A stretch of DNA of 23,094 bases from a virus, in the IMG/VR virus record IMGVR_UViG_3300020451_001122, positions 1-23,094 of that record; one strand, 5' to 3'. The notes under the pieces are model-generated. The model had not been told where the DNA came from and did not search any database. It saw only the letters and a list, made by a program, of their open reading frames with translations. Of this stretch, positions 6,765 through 13,766 are shown in pieces. The position numbers and the translations under genes are program-made. The number at the start of each line of letters is the position of its first letter. Positions within the stretch are counted from its first letter, which is position 1.

Positions 6765-6950
6765 TTATCCTAGCGTTATTTTGTGTCTGCACTTTGGACA
6801 CCTGTATTCTTTTTCTCCTTCTTTATTGTAATACTGTGCTTTTTTACAATTAGGACAATGAAAAGGCATACCGTTTGGCGTATCAACGACTAACGTAGGC
6901 TTTCTTCGTTTAGATCCATCGGACCATTTGTTTCTCTTGCGTCGTGCCAT
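6765..6950 (-). CDS. Small zinc-ribbon protein
   Basis: 61 residues. A basic N-terminus (MARRKRNKWSDGSKRRK) is followed by a rubredoxin-like zinc ribbon: CPNC at about 34-37 and CPKC at about 52-55. This is the classic treble-strand ribbon of small DNA- or RNA-binding proteins; its partner is unknown. Start fixed by the T-variant motif; the frame stays open a few codons upstream but without a motif. Confidence 0.85.
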   Translation of the reverse strand: MARRKRNKWSDGSKRRKPTLVVDTPNGMPFHCPNCKKAQYYNKEGEKEYRCPKCRHKITLG

Positions 6951-6957
6951 GAGCGAT

Positions 6958-7701
6958 TCACACAATTAGTTGGTAATCTCCGTTTTCAATGTAATCAATA
7001 AAACTGTCTTCGAAAAAATCTTCCCAATATTCAGGTTGCCACAATTTGTTCTCCATTTTCTTGAACAACAATTCTGTCAAAGGACCTGGTTCTGCTTTTT
7101 CAATGTGAGCCATGGCCTCTTGATATTCTTCTTGATACCATTCATAGTCGCCAATACAAGCACACATACCAGGTGCCCAACCTCGTTCATCCCTAAACTC
7201 TTCGTAACTTAGGTTGGTTGGCCCGATGTAGTATTCGGTTCCTACTATTCCAAGCCATTTTGAATCAGCATGAAGCAGATTCATTTTGACTTTGGGGTTT
7301 TTCAGTATATTGTTAATTCTGTTGAATTTTTCGTAAGATGTTGGAATGTTTTCTTCCTCAACTTCGATATCTTCGGCACAAGTGCCTTCGCCATCAACGA
7401 AAATTAGTGGATAATCATGTGCTGGTGAATTGAAGTAACCTTCATACCAATAATCTCCACTTATCACCACGATATCTGCTTGAGGGAATTCTCCAAAGAA
7501 TTTCTCAAAAGCTTCGGTTTTGTCAACCCTTTCAGGATGATGCCCTAAGCGAATAATACCGTAATTAATTGTGATCTCATTGTGCTTCTTACATACTGGC
7601 CCTATGCCATCTTCAATAGATGCAGGGTCAGTTAATCTCCTTCCACATCTGGAACACTCTCTATCTGAGAGTCTTTCCATCAATAATTCTGTAAGATTCA
7701 T
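6958..7701 (-). CDS. DUF6011 zinc-motif protein (paralog A)
   Basis: 247 residues. The N-terminal 40 residues are the DUF6011 signature: CSRCGRRLTDPASIEDGIGPVC (about 17-38), four Cys that likely bind one zinc ion. The rest is acidic and rich in aromatic residues, with no recognised fold; it includes SGDYWYEGYF near 80 and a C-terminal segment with YWEDFFEDSFIDYI. The protein at 17075-17866 has the same N-terminal module and a similar size but a diverged body, so they are paralogs. Begins MNLTELL. Function of DUF6011 is not known to me beyond its frequency in phages. CCGCTC-ATG start. Confidence 0.82.
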   Translation of the reverse strand: MNLTELLMERLSDRECSRCGRRLTDPASIEDGIGPVCKKHNEITINYGIIRLGHHPERVDKTEAFEKFFGEFPQADIVVISGDYWYEGYFNSPAHDYPLIFVDGEGTCAEDIEVEEENIPTSYEKFNRINNILKNPKVKMNLLHADSKWLGIVGTEYYIGPTNLSYEEFRDERGWAPGMCACIGDYEWYQEEYQEAMAHIEKAEPGPLTELLFKKMENKLWQPEYWEDFFEDSFIDYIENGDYQLIV

Positions 7702-7708
7702 GAGCGGC

Positions 7709-7933
7709 TCAAGCGGGGGAAGGCCATAGTGGATGGTGTTCTCTTAGAATATCCATCAAAATTTCAACTGCATCTGCAGCTACTTCTCGGCTAACCCCTC
7801 GTTCAGTCCATTGGTCGTAATTTCCTTCGAGAGATTCGTACTCAAGAAGTTTCAAGCATTCGTATGCTGCAATTTCAACGCCATGTTTCAATTCTGCACG
7901 CTTCAAGTATGCGTGTTTTGGTTTATCTGCCAT
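7709..7933 (-). CDS. Hypothetical helical protein
   Basis: 74 residues, basic N-terminus (MADKPKHAYLKRAELKHG) then three predicted helices (EIAAYECLKLLEYESLEG, REVAADAVEILMDILREH). No family recognised. CCGCTC-ATG start, with 9 nt to the preceding stop. Confidence 0.82.
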   Translation of the reverse strand: MADKPKHAYLKRAELKHGVEIAAYECLKLLEYESLEGNYDQWTERGVSREVAADAVEILMDILREHHPLWPSPA

Positions 7934-7942
7934 GAGCGGTGT

Positions 7943-8311
7943 TTAATCAAGTAAAGCATTCAGCTTTTCTAAGCGTCTAGCACTCTTGAGTTTCTTTTCC
8001 CCTTCTTGGGTTTGTATTCTCTCAAGCAGACGCTCACGTTCACGCTCCTTCTTCGCCCGATCATCTCCATGTGTAATTGGAGGTAGGTCAGGTTTCTTCA
8101 CTTCAACTGCTAGACTTTCAAGTGATTGGGTCATAACTTGCTGAAGCTCCGATTGAAGCGTTTGTGCTTTTACCAAATCGTCAACTATTCCGTTTTCTCT
8201 CCAAGTGTCGAACATTTTGTTCATCTCTTTACGGATTTTGTTTACTTTGATTGAAGCTTTCTTGACTTCTCTATCTTTCTTTGCTTTCTGTACTAAATTT
8301 GTAAGTACCAT
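7943..8311 (-). CDS. Coiled-coil protein, hypothetical
   Basis: 122 residues, almost wholly helical and highly charged. Two long helices can be read: about 7-65 (VQKAKKDREVKKASIKVNKI onward) and about 85-120 (a Lys/Arg/Glu-rich segment with RERERLLERIQ). A PPITHGDD turn separates them. Probably an antiparallel coiled coil; no enzyme motif. T-variant motif at the start. Confidence 0.82.
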   Translation of the reverse strand: MVLTNLVQKAKKDREVKKASIKVNKIRKEMNKMFDTWRENGIVDDLVKAQTLQSELQQVMTQSLESLAVEVKKPDLPPITHGDDRAKKERERERLLERIQTQEGEKKLKSARRLEKLNALLD

Positions 8312-8321
8312 GAGCGATTAT

Positions 8322-8615
8322 TCACATTTGAGGTATCAAATCCGTAAAACCATCGTTGGGGTTTCCATCGACTGTTCTAACGGCACTAATGAATTTCAAA
8401 CCGCATGAATGTTCGTACCAAATCTTCAATGTTTCAAGGGCTTCTTTTACCCCTATTGTCTCAATCCGAATTAGTGGGTCATATCCATAACCCTTCATTT
8501 TTTCATGTTGTTCCTCGTCTTCATTAACATAGATCTTGTGGCAAGTATCAAATGCAATCGATACTGACCTCTCAAGTGTTTTTTCAATCTTATTCCAAGT
8601 AGTTTTACTAGGCAT
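8322..8615 (-). CDS. Hypothetical protein
   Basis: 97 residues, mixed helix and strand: helix TTWNKIEKTLERSVSIAFD, then DPLIRIETIGVKEALETLKIWYEHSC and a strand GLKFISAVRTV. No recognised domain. The ATG after CCGCTC is preferred over an ATG 9 codons upstream, which would overlap the previous gene. Confidence 0.8.
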   Translation of the reverse strand: MPSKTTWNKIEKTLERSVSIAFDTCHKIYVNEDEEQHEKMKGYGYDPLIRIETIGVKEALETLKIWYEHSCGLKFISAVRTVDGNPNDGFTDLIPQM

Positions 8616-8622
8616 GAGCGGC

Positions 8623-9177
8623 TTATTCTGGTGTTCCAGCAAGGAACAACTTTGCCTGTGAGAACTCTGCCGAACTCACATAATCGTAGTCTGTTGATTT
8701 TACAACGGCTGAGATACCTGCTATTCGCATATTCTCAAGTTTACAAAAAGTATCATACGCTTCTAGAGCGGTAGTAAGTGATTCACACACTACCCATTCA
8801 TCACGAAATCTTTGCTCTCTGTTTCCGTTCACTTTTACATCAACTGGATCAGCTTTTGTCAGGGTTTTATCCCATCGACCTAAATGATAGCTCCAAAACT
8901 CTTCGATTTGGGCAAATACTATCCATCTTGGACCCTTATCAAATAAGTCATCCACAGTTTCTTCCAGCAGCCCTGGGTTTTCTTCCAGGACTATCTCTGA
9001 AATCTTTTGCTGTGCAGCAAACTCTTCATCAATATCAAGATTATTTACTCCGTAAGAATCCGCAGATTCTTTGTTTGCTTCTTTCTCGACTATTTCTGGT
9101 AGTCGTTCTGCAAAACTTCTCTTGTCCATGTCGATGTAATCAACTCCTTCTTCTAATTCTGAAAATTTCTTTTCCAT
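8623..9177 (-). CDS. Hypothetical protein
   Basis: 184 residues. The N-terminal 80 residues are acidic and probably helical (EEGVDYIDMDKRSFAERLPEIV; ISEIVLEENPGLLEETVDDL). The C-terminal half looks alpha/beta (RWIVFAQIEEFWSYHLGRW, then DEWVVCESLTTALEAYDTFC). It contains the only gene-internal copy of the hexamer CCGCTC in coding orientation that I noticed (8766-8771), not followed by ATG. Function unknown. Confidence 0.82.
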   Translation of the reverse strand: MEKKFSELEEGVDYIDMDKRSFAERLPEIVEKEANKESADSYGVNNLDIDEEFAAQQKISEIVLEENPGLLEETVDDLFDKGPRWIVFAQIEEFWSYHLGRWDKTLTKADPVDVKVNGNREQRFRDEWVVCESLTTALEAYDTFCKLENMRIAGISAVVKSTDYDYVSSAEFSQAKLFLAGTPE

Positions 9178-9185
9178 GAGCGGAT

Positions 9186-10151
9186 TTAGCCTCGCTTTGT
9201 GCCACATTGGTTGGGGCATATTGGGCAAGGCGTATGACAAGCGATAACATCTGCATCGTTTGTCTGGTATAAATCTCCTTCAAAGTAAATCGGGTCGCAG
9301 GTCGATTTTCGGCTTATCTTCGTGTAATCCACGTAGCTTCTAGCCTTTTGATAATCTTCCATTTCAACATACGGCCAGCGTGGATCGTTGGCTTCCATCT
9401 TCCAAGGGGTTTCTAGAATAGCCCAGCCTTCAGCTTTACAGGCTTTTCTAAACCAATCTTGGAGTTCCTTTAGGCCTCCACCACCATTCTCCTTTGTTTT
9501 GAATGAAAAGGTACACAATCGCATGAATACATTCTCATCTTTATTGTAGGCATGGTAACTTCTTAGCCAATCCATGATTTTTGCAACTCGCTTATCGTAT
9601 GTAGGGTATTCATCATAGCCAGGTATAACCGACCAATGGATGATAGCTCCTGTCAAAGATAAACGAATCATCTGCTCAATTGAGGGCATGGCCCAAAACT
9701 TCGTGATGATAACGGGTTTGAAACCCATTTCGCTAATCAATTCTGCTGTTTGTACTGTTACTTCGACTCCATCCTTTCTTCCGAAGGGATCTCCCATAAC
9801 TCCTATTCGCACCCAATCAATGTGAGGGTACTTGAACCTCAAGTCAACAAGGTCTGCTCGCAGTTTCTCTGGTACAAGTACCAAAGATACTGGATTATCA
9901 AAGTCCATTTTTCCACCAAAGACATAGTGACTTACAGATGCGTAGCATCCGTGGCACTTGCCAGGACAGCCCATAACCGTGTCAAGTGTATTTGGCTCGG
10001 TCTTGCTGTTGCCCCTTATGTGGACTGCTTTGACAGGGAAACGATTTAGTGGTTTCCCGTTGCTTGTTTGGGTTCTTTTCTTTCTTGGTTCGATTTTTCC
10101 ACATTCCATGTACTCCTGTCGAACATTTCTAGTAGCCATTTTTAGCTTCAT
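9186..10151 (-). CDS. Radical SAM protein with extra C-terminal Cys cluster
   Basis: 321 residues. CPGKCHGC gives the radical SAM CxxxCxxC site (Cys62, 66, 69) that binds the [4Fe-4S]-AdoMet cluster. RIGVMGDPF near 115-123 and a KPVIITKFWA strand fit the following barrel strands. A second cluster, CX3CX2CX3C (Cys305, 309, 312, 316), ends the protein and may hold an auxiliary Fe-S centre. The layout does not match QueE (no GCNLxCxWC) or spore photoproduct lyase beyond the core motif. The substrate is unknown; nucleic-acid or small-molecule modification is the likely role given the neighbours. The start lies inside the end of the preceding gene (23-nt overlap); a second ATG four codons in is possible. 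Confidence 0.86.
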   Translation of the reverse strand: MKLKMATRNVRQEYMECGKIEPRKKRTQTSNGKPLNRFPVKAVHIRGNSKTEPNTLDTVMGCPGKCHGCYASVSHYVFGGKMDFDNPVSLVLVPEKLRADLVDLRFKYPHIDWVRIGVMGDPFGRKDGVEVTVQTAELISEMGFKPVIITKFWAMPSIEQMIRLSLTGAIIHWSVIPGYDEYPTYDKRVAKIMDWLRSYHAYNKDENVFMRLCTFSFKTKENGGGGLKELQDWFRKACKAEGWAILETPWKMEANDPRWPYVEMEDYQKARSYVDYTKISRKSTCDPIYFEGDLYQTNDADVIACHTPCPICPNQCGTKRG

Positions 10152-10449
10152 GAGCGGTGTCGTTTTCATAAAATCCTTCTAATTGATTTTCTAGGCTGAT
10201 CATGTACCATTGCATCAACTCCATCAACCATCCGTATGCTGCTTCCCGAGTCCAATGTGTAACTCCATTTGCATTTAGACAGTCCAACACAATATCTGCA
10301 GCATAACTTGGTTCGATTGTGTCAATACTATTATTGTAGTCAAACCATTCCATAGCTTCTAGCAAGGCTTCGTCTTGTGCCTCATACATTTCTTCTTCAG
10401 TTATTTGCAGTTCTTTCTCTGCTTTCTCAATCAATATCTCTGATTGCAT
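10129..10449 (-). CDS. Hypothetical acidic helical protein
   Basis: 106 residues, acidic. N-terminal amphipathic helix (ILIEKAEKELQITEEEMYEAQDEALLEAM), then NGVTHWTREAAYGWLMELMQWYMISLENQ. No family recognised. Its last 8 residues overlap the start of the radical SAM gene, so CCGCTCATG is read here as part of Thr-Ala-His-Glu in a different frame. T-variant motif at its own start. Confidence 0.82.
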   Translation of the reverse strand: MQSEILIEKAEKELQITEEEMYEAQDEALLEAMEWFDYNNSIDTIEPSYAADIVLDCLNANGVTHWTREAAYGWLMELMQWYMISLENQLEGFYENDTAHEAKNGY

Positions 10450-10457
10450 GAGCGATA

Positions 10458-10691
10458 TTAGGCGAGTAATGTTTGTTGAGGGTATTCATCAATCAAATCC
10501 TGTACACAATGTAAGTGTGCTTTGATTTGTACCAATGAAGTAACGCTTCCATCATGACGGGAAGGTACACTATGCCTCGACATAACAAAAGTCAAGTCGC
10601 CTTTTTTGATTCTAGCTCCGCAAACAACGCATGGGTGTTCATTTGAACCCTGCCCTCTTTTTGCGGCTTCAATTCTGATAGAATTCTGCAT
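10458..10691 (-). CDS. PARP-like single zinc-finger protein
   Basis: 77 residues. CVVCGARIKKGD (21-32) and HLHC (59-62) form a CxxC...HxxC site as in PARP-type zinc fingers, with a basic/Ser-rich loop between (SRHSVPSRHDGS). The N-terminus MQNSIRIEAAKR and the finger resemble the first 50 residues of the methyltransferase at 16091-17062 (MQNNAIQVAY..., CVCCGKNMRKGE). So this may be a free-standing version of that DNA-binding domain. T-variant motif at the start. Confidence 0.82.
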   Translation of the reverse strand: MQNSIRIEAAKRGQGSNEHPCVVCGARIKKGDLTFVMSRHSVPSRHDGSVTSLVQIKAHLHCVQDLIDEYPQQTLLA

Positions 10692-10698
10692 GAGCGAT

Positions 10699-11262
10699 CT
10701 AAAGCTTCGTTTCAGCTACACAAATAGTATCATAGTGGTGTCCACCATGAGGAACCATCATAACTCGGTGAATAGAGAATCCTCTATTCTTGCCGATTCC
10801 CATACTATTCCATCCAAATGATAGAACGGTTCCACCTGGTTTCACTATTCTCATTATTTCATTCTTGATATCTGCATAGAATGATTGTGATTCTTTTTGT
10901 GTCATAGCGTGTCCAATATCATCGTAACATTCTTTGAGTTGTCTAAGTGAATAAGGCGGGTCAAATATTATGCCGTCTGCCTCATTATCATCAAACAATT
11001 TCAAGAATGCTAACGCATCCATATTGTAGTCTGTATCGAACTTTGTATTCAAGTCATTAGTAATGTGTCCGTATCTCGCCTCTCTTGCGAAAGGGTCGAG
11101 GACACGATTCAAACCTTCTAGTTCTTCTTCAACGAATCTTTTGATTGGCTTGATTGAAAAGGTGTTTTTATTGGGCATAGCAAATTTCGCCCTTTCAACA
11201 CGCATTCCAATCTCTTGTCTTACTACCAGTTTAATTTCTGGTGGTGCCAATGTTGATTGCAT
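10699..11262 (-). CDS. DNA amino-methyltransferase, DPPY type, compact
   Basis: 187 residues. The order is LDPFAR (55-60, motif I region), a TNDLN strand (68-72), DPPY (101-104, catalytic motif IV) and RIVKPGGTVLSFGW (138-151). The FD pair before DPPY and the KPGG strand are standard. Motif I before IV and the lack of a clear target-recognition domain suggest a compact orphan enzyme that methylates adenine N6 or cytosine N4. It differs in motif order from the beta-class enzyme at 20938-21804. The first 40 residues show no motif. CCGCTC-ATG start; begins MQS. Confidence 0.85.
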   Translation of the reverse strand: MQSTLAPPEIKLVVRQEIGMRVERAKFAMPNKNTFSIKPIKRFVEEELEGLNRVLDPFAREARYGHITNDLNTKFDTDYNMDALAFLKLFDDNEADGIIFDPPYSLRQLKECYDDIGHAMTQKESQSFYADIKNEIMRIVKPGGTVLSFGWNSMGIGKNRGFSIHRVMMVPHGGHHYDTICVAETKL

Positions 11263-11269
11263 GAGCGGC

Positions 11270-11551
11270 TCAATTTGGAGATTCTAACACCTTCTCAATG
11301 ATGGCGTATGCTGTCTTCAAATTGTTCTTGTGCCTCAATAGTGCTGATTGTACTGCATCGTGGAATTCAATTCCAAGAAGTTCCTCGACATTTTGCATAA
11401 GTGTCAATTCGGGATCATAGAAAGGACCTGCTTGTTTTCGTAAGTCCATTTGTAATCCTACTAAATCGACACCCATATAGTGTCTAGTATCTCCTTTGGG
11501 AATGAAGTCATCCAGCTCCAATTCAATATTCATCAAACTACTCGTTTGCAT
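11270..11551 (-). CDS. Hypothetical protein
   Basis: 93 residues. The N-terminal half is acidic (NIELELDDFIPKGD); the C-terminal half is helical (LTLMQNVEELLGIEFHDAVQ, then a NNLKTAYAIIEKVLE helix). No family recognised. T-variant motif; the preceding stop TAA touches it. Confidence 0.8.
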   Translation of the reverse strand: MQTSSLMNIELELDDFIPKGDTRHYMGVDLVGLQMDLRKQAGPFYDPELTLMQNVEELLGIEFHDAVQSALLRHKNNLKTAYAIIEKVLESPN

Positions 11552-11557
11552 GAGCGA

Positions 11558-11776
11558 TTAACCGAGGAATCCTCTATACGGATCCTCGAAATCTGGCTTT
11601 GGTGTTAAACAAGAACAAACGAATTTGCAGATTTGCTTCCCATCCTTAGCAAATCTGTCAGTTCCAATTAAACGACCCCATAGGCCACAAACGCACCTGC
11701 ATTCAAGTCGATGCTTGATAGTCAGTTGCGGCATACGCCTTCCGATGGTGGTCGAATAATTGGAACTTTCGTTCAA
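11558..11776 (-). CDS. Cys-rich protein with TTG start
   Basis: 72 residues if TTG is used. A Cys-rich core, CRCVCG at about 27-32 and CKFVCSC at about 50-56, suggests a zinc ribbon. There is no boundary motif. Instead GAGGTGA lies 4 nt upstream and the TTG overlaps the previous gene's TGA (TTGA), a coupled start. An alternative is the internal ATG at residue 15 (MPQLTI), which has only GGAAGG 3 nt upstream, closer than usual. Confidence 0.68.
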   Translation of the reverse strand: MNESSNYSTTIGRRMPQLTIKHRLECRCVCGLWGRLIGTDRFAKDGKQICKFVCSCLTPKPDFEDPYRGFLG

Positions 11777-12033
11777 TCTTTCACCTCAATATCGATTAGT
11801 TCAAAGTTATGTGCGTGCGTGGCGGGCTTACCGTTTATGACATACTCATAATGCGGAGCCAGCATACATTCCATATTACCTGGGCAGATTGTAGTCAATC
11901 CATTCATCAAATCTTGTAATTTCGATTCTTTTGCCCAGCCTTCTGCTTCGGGGTATGCGTGTTCTGCACCACACCACTTACACTCAAATATCGCACGAAC
12001 CAATCGGTCTGCTTCTGTATCTGTTTCAGACAT
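11773..12033 (-). CDS. Zinc-binding-like hypothetical protein
   Basis: 86 residues. CKWC at about 18-21 followed by CPGNMEC at about 50-56 gives four Cys for one zinc ion; the rest includes HYEYVINGKPATHAHNFELI. No family recognised. CCGCTC-ATG start. Its stop overlaps the start of the next gene, so the two are probably translated in tandem. Confidence 0.8.
   Translation of the reverse strand: MSETDTEADRLVRAIFECKWCGAEHAYPEAEGWAKESKLQDLMNGLTTICPGNMECMLAPHYEYVINGKPATHAHNFELIDIEVKD
11777..11787 (-). promoter_or_regulatory. SD-type site for the TTG start
   Basis: GAGGTGA (11787-11781) is complementary to the 16S rRNA 3' end and precedes the TTG by 4 nt. It lies within the last codons of the gene before it. 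This is one of the few clear SD sites in the window, found at a start without the boundary motif. Confidence 0.6.
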
Positions 12034-12042
12034 GAGCGGTAC

Positions 12043-13008
12043 TTAGGTTCTCTTTGCTTTTCGAAACCGTTGTTTCAATTTGCTAACTCCAACATAGGAG
12101 TCTTCAGGTTTGAGTTGTTCAATGGAAAACATGAATCTCGGAGTATTCAATAATCCTTCATTCTTTGTCCTTCCTTTGGTATCAATCCCAGCAATAAGCA
12201 ATGCCTTGTTTGATTCAATACTGATATCTGAACAGGGTTTGCCTTTCCAAGCAGCACCCTTTGTGCAATCAATCTTCATCATTAAGCCATTCAAATGCTT
12301 CCAATGCGTGCTACAATCTGCCGTTTCAATGACCTGGGTCATAGTATCAGGCAGATATGAAATGTATTCCATGTTTCTTTTACAATTGTCATTCTTGGCG
12401 TGAAACATCAAAGTTGTCTCGCCTTTTTCACAATACAAATCAATTATGTTTTGATTCTGAAGTTTCGTTGCCTTCATTGCTTTTTTCAGTTTCCAGTTTT
12501 CAATTTTCAACCATGATTTGTCGCTTAGGCCAAACGGTGTAATTCGTTCAGCAGTAGTAACTTCCCACAACCTAGTCTTGTATTCCCAAATCCCCTTTTT
12601 TATTGCAGAATGATCTGCAATTACGGTGAGGGTGCTGCCCTCAACCATAATCGCCAAGGGTTTTTCGACTTCTGTTGCTTTGTACTTACGTTTGAAAGCT
12701 TTCATCATATCGCTGAATGCTTTGCTTTTAATCGATCCAAGCGGCTCTAATCCTTCTAATTCCGAGAAGCTAAACTCTGTTACGCCATCATTTGTTTCAT
12801 CTGGAATGAAAACCATCCCTGATGTAACCTGACTTTGGCATTTGGCAGCTAACACCAACCCTTTGTCTTTTATGATATACAAAGCGGGGTATTCAGTTAA
12901 GCTGCTGATAAGTTCAAAACCTCGGTTTAGGTTGTTTCTGCTTACAGCAGTTCCTAAGTTTCCTTCTTTCTCGATAGTTCGAGCTTGTAATAGTCCTGTA
13001 AGACTCAT
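12043..13008 (-). CDS. Hypothetical 321-residue protein
   Basis: No family recognised with confidence. The N-terminal 120 residues alternate a helix (RGFELISSLTEY), strands (LYIIKDKGLVLAAK; SGMVFIPD), FSFSELEGL, then LAIMVEGSTLTVIADHS. This order loosely recalls one repeat of a sliding-clamp fold, and the length would fit a clamp, but there are no diagnostic residues. The C-terminal third has an IEQLKPEDSYVGVSKLKQRF segment and a basic tail. Begins MSLTGLL, like three other proteins here. CCGCTC-ATG start. Confidence 0.82.
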   Translation of the reverse strand: MSLTGLLQARTIEKEGNLGTAVSRNNLNRGFELISSLTEYPALYIIKDKGLVLAAKCQSQVTSGMVFIPDETNDGVTEFSFSELEGLEPLGSIKSKAFSDMMKAFKRKYKATEVEKPLAIMVEGSTLTVIADHSAIKKGIWEYKTRLWEVTTAERITPFGLSDKSWLKIENWKLKKAMKATKLQNQNIIDLYCEKGETTLMFHAKNDNCKRNMEYISYLPDTMTQVIETADCSTHWKHLNGLMMKIDCTKGAAWKGKPCSDISIESNKALLIAGIDTKGRTKNEGLLNTPRFMFSIEQLKPEDSYVGVSKLKQRFRKAKRT

Positions 13009-13016
13009 GAGCGGGG

Positions 13017-13211
13017 TTAGTCCATTTCATCCATTGCTTCTTGGATTCTTTGTCTAACATCATCTTGATCTCCGATTTTGTCGTAAATCAAGTCTTCAAC
13101 GCTGCATACTTCGATAGATACTTCTTTGTCGAGTTCAGCACAATAAAATGTGACCCAAACTTCTTCAATTCCTTCCATCAATGCAACTGGTTTCCATTCA
13201 TACCTGGACAT
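13017..13211 (-). CDS. Hypothetical acidic protein
   Basis: 64 residues. A strand segment (EEVWVTFYCAELDKEVSIEVC) is followed by an acidic helical tail (DVRQRIQEAMDEMD). No family recognised. CCGCTC-ATG start. An internal ATG at residue 12 has no motif. Confidence 0.8.
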   Translation of the reverse strand: MSRYEWKPVALMEGIEEVWVTFYCAELDKEVSIEVCSVEDLIYDKIGDQDDVRQRIQEAMDEMD

Positions 13212-13220
13212 GAGCGGTAA

Positions 13221-13532
13221 TTAGTTTACCTCATGGTTGTCAACGATAGCAACATCTCCCAATAAAACTGTAAAGTTTCTATGGACTGGGTTATTTTCCC
13301 ACAACACATCTGTTGCTGCGTTGTTTGTTGGCTTGTTTCTCATCATTCCTTCTTCATCAACTACCATTAGCTTTTCAACCCCATCGATTTCTAGACGAAC
13401 AAGTTCAATCATGTTACATCTAGTGATCTTGTACAGCTCATCCAACGTGTATGTATCGCCTTCGGGGCTGATATCTTCCATTACCTGTTGTCCTGTCTCG
13501 GGGTTTATTTCGGTTCGTATTACGATTCCCAT
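13221..13532 (-). CDS. DUF3846-like protein
   Basis: 103 residues. The pattern TLDELYKITRCNMIELVRLE, then LMVVDEEGMMRNKPTNNAAT and a closing strand NFTVLLGDVAIVD matches DUF3846: a helix, a DEEG strand turn, a P-x-N-x-x-A-T loop and a final G-x-A-x-I strand. DUF3846 is frequent in phages and plasmids, with no established role. Start by CCGCTC-ATG; the ATG four codons earlier would put Pro-Leu from the motif inside the protein. Confidence 0.82.
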   Translation of the reverse strand: MGIVIRTEINPETGQQVMEDISPEGDTYTLDELYKITRCNMIELVRLEIDGVEKLMVVDEEGMMRNKPTNNAATDVLWENNPVHRNFTVLLGDVAIVDNHEVN

Positions 13533-13540
13533 GAGCGGTG

Positions 13541-13756
13541 TCATTCCTCTGGAATGATGGCGTAACCCATTCTATCTCTGCATTCGTGGGCTAATTCCCA
13601 CCATTCCTTATTATCAATGTCATTTGGCAATATATCTTCAAGAATACTTTCAAGATAATCTTGAGAAAGTTCATACGCCCAACTTAGTATTTGTTCGGCT
13701 CCTTTCTTGATTAACTCATTGTGTTCTTTCCATTGCTCTTCTTTATCTTTCGACAT
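13541..13756 (-). CDS. Hypothetical helical protein
   Basis: 71 residues, helical and acidic: KEEQWKEHNELIKKGAEQIL, then a SWAYELSQDYLESILEDILP helix and a KEWWELAHECRDRMG helix. No family recognised. CCGCTC-ATG start. Confidence 0.82.
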   Translation of the reverse strand: MSKDKEEQWKEHNELIKKGAEQILSWAYELSQDYLESILEDILPNDIDNKEWWELAHECRDRMGYAIIPEE

Positions 13757-13766
13757 GAGCGGCTAA

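Noticed and set aside
8766-8771. CCGCTC inside the gene at 8623-9177 as a hidden start
   Set aside because: It is followed by TAG rather than ATG on the coding strand and lies within a continuous frame; taken as chance.
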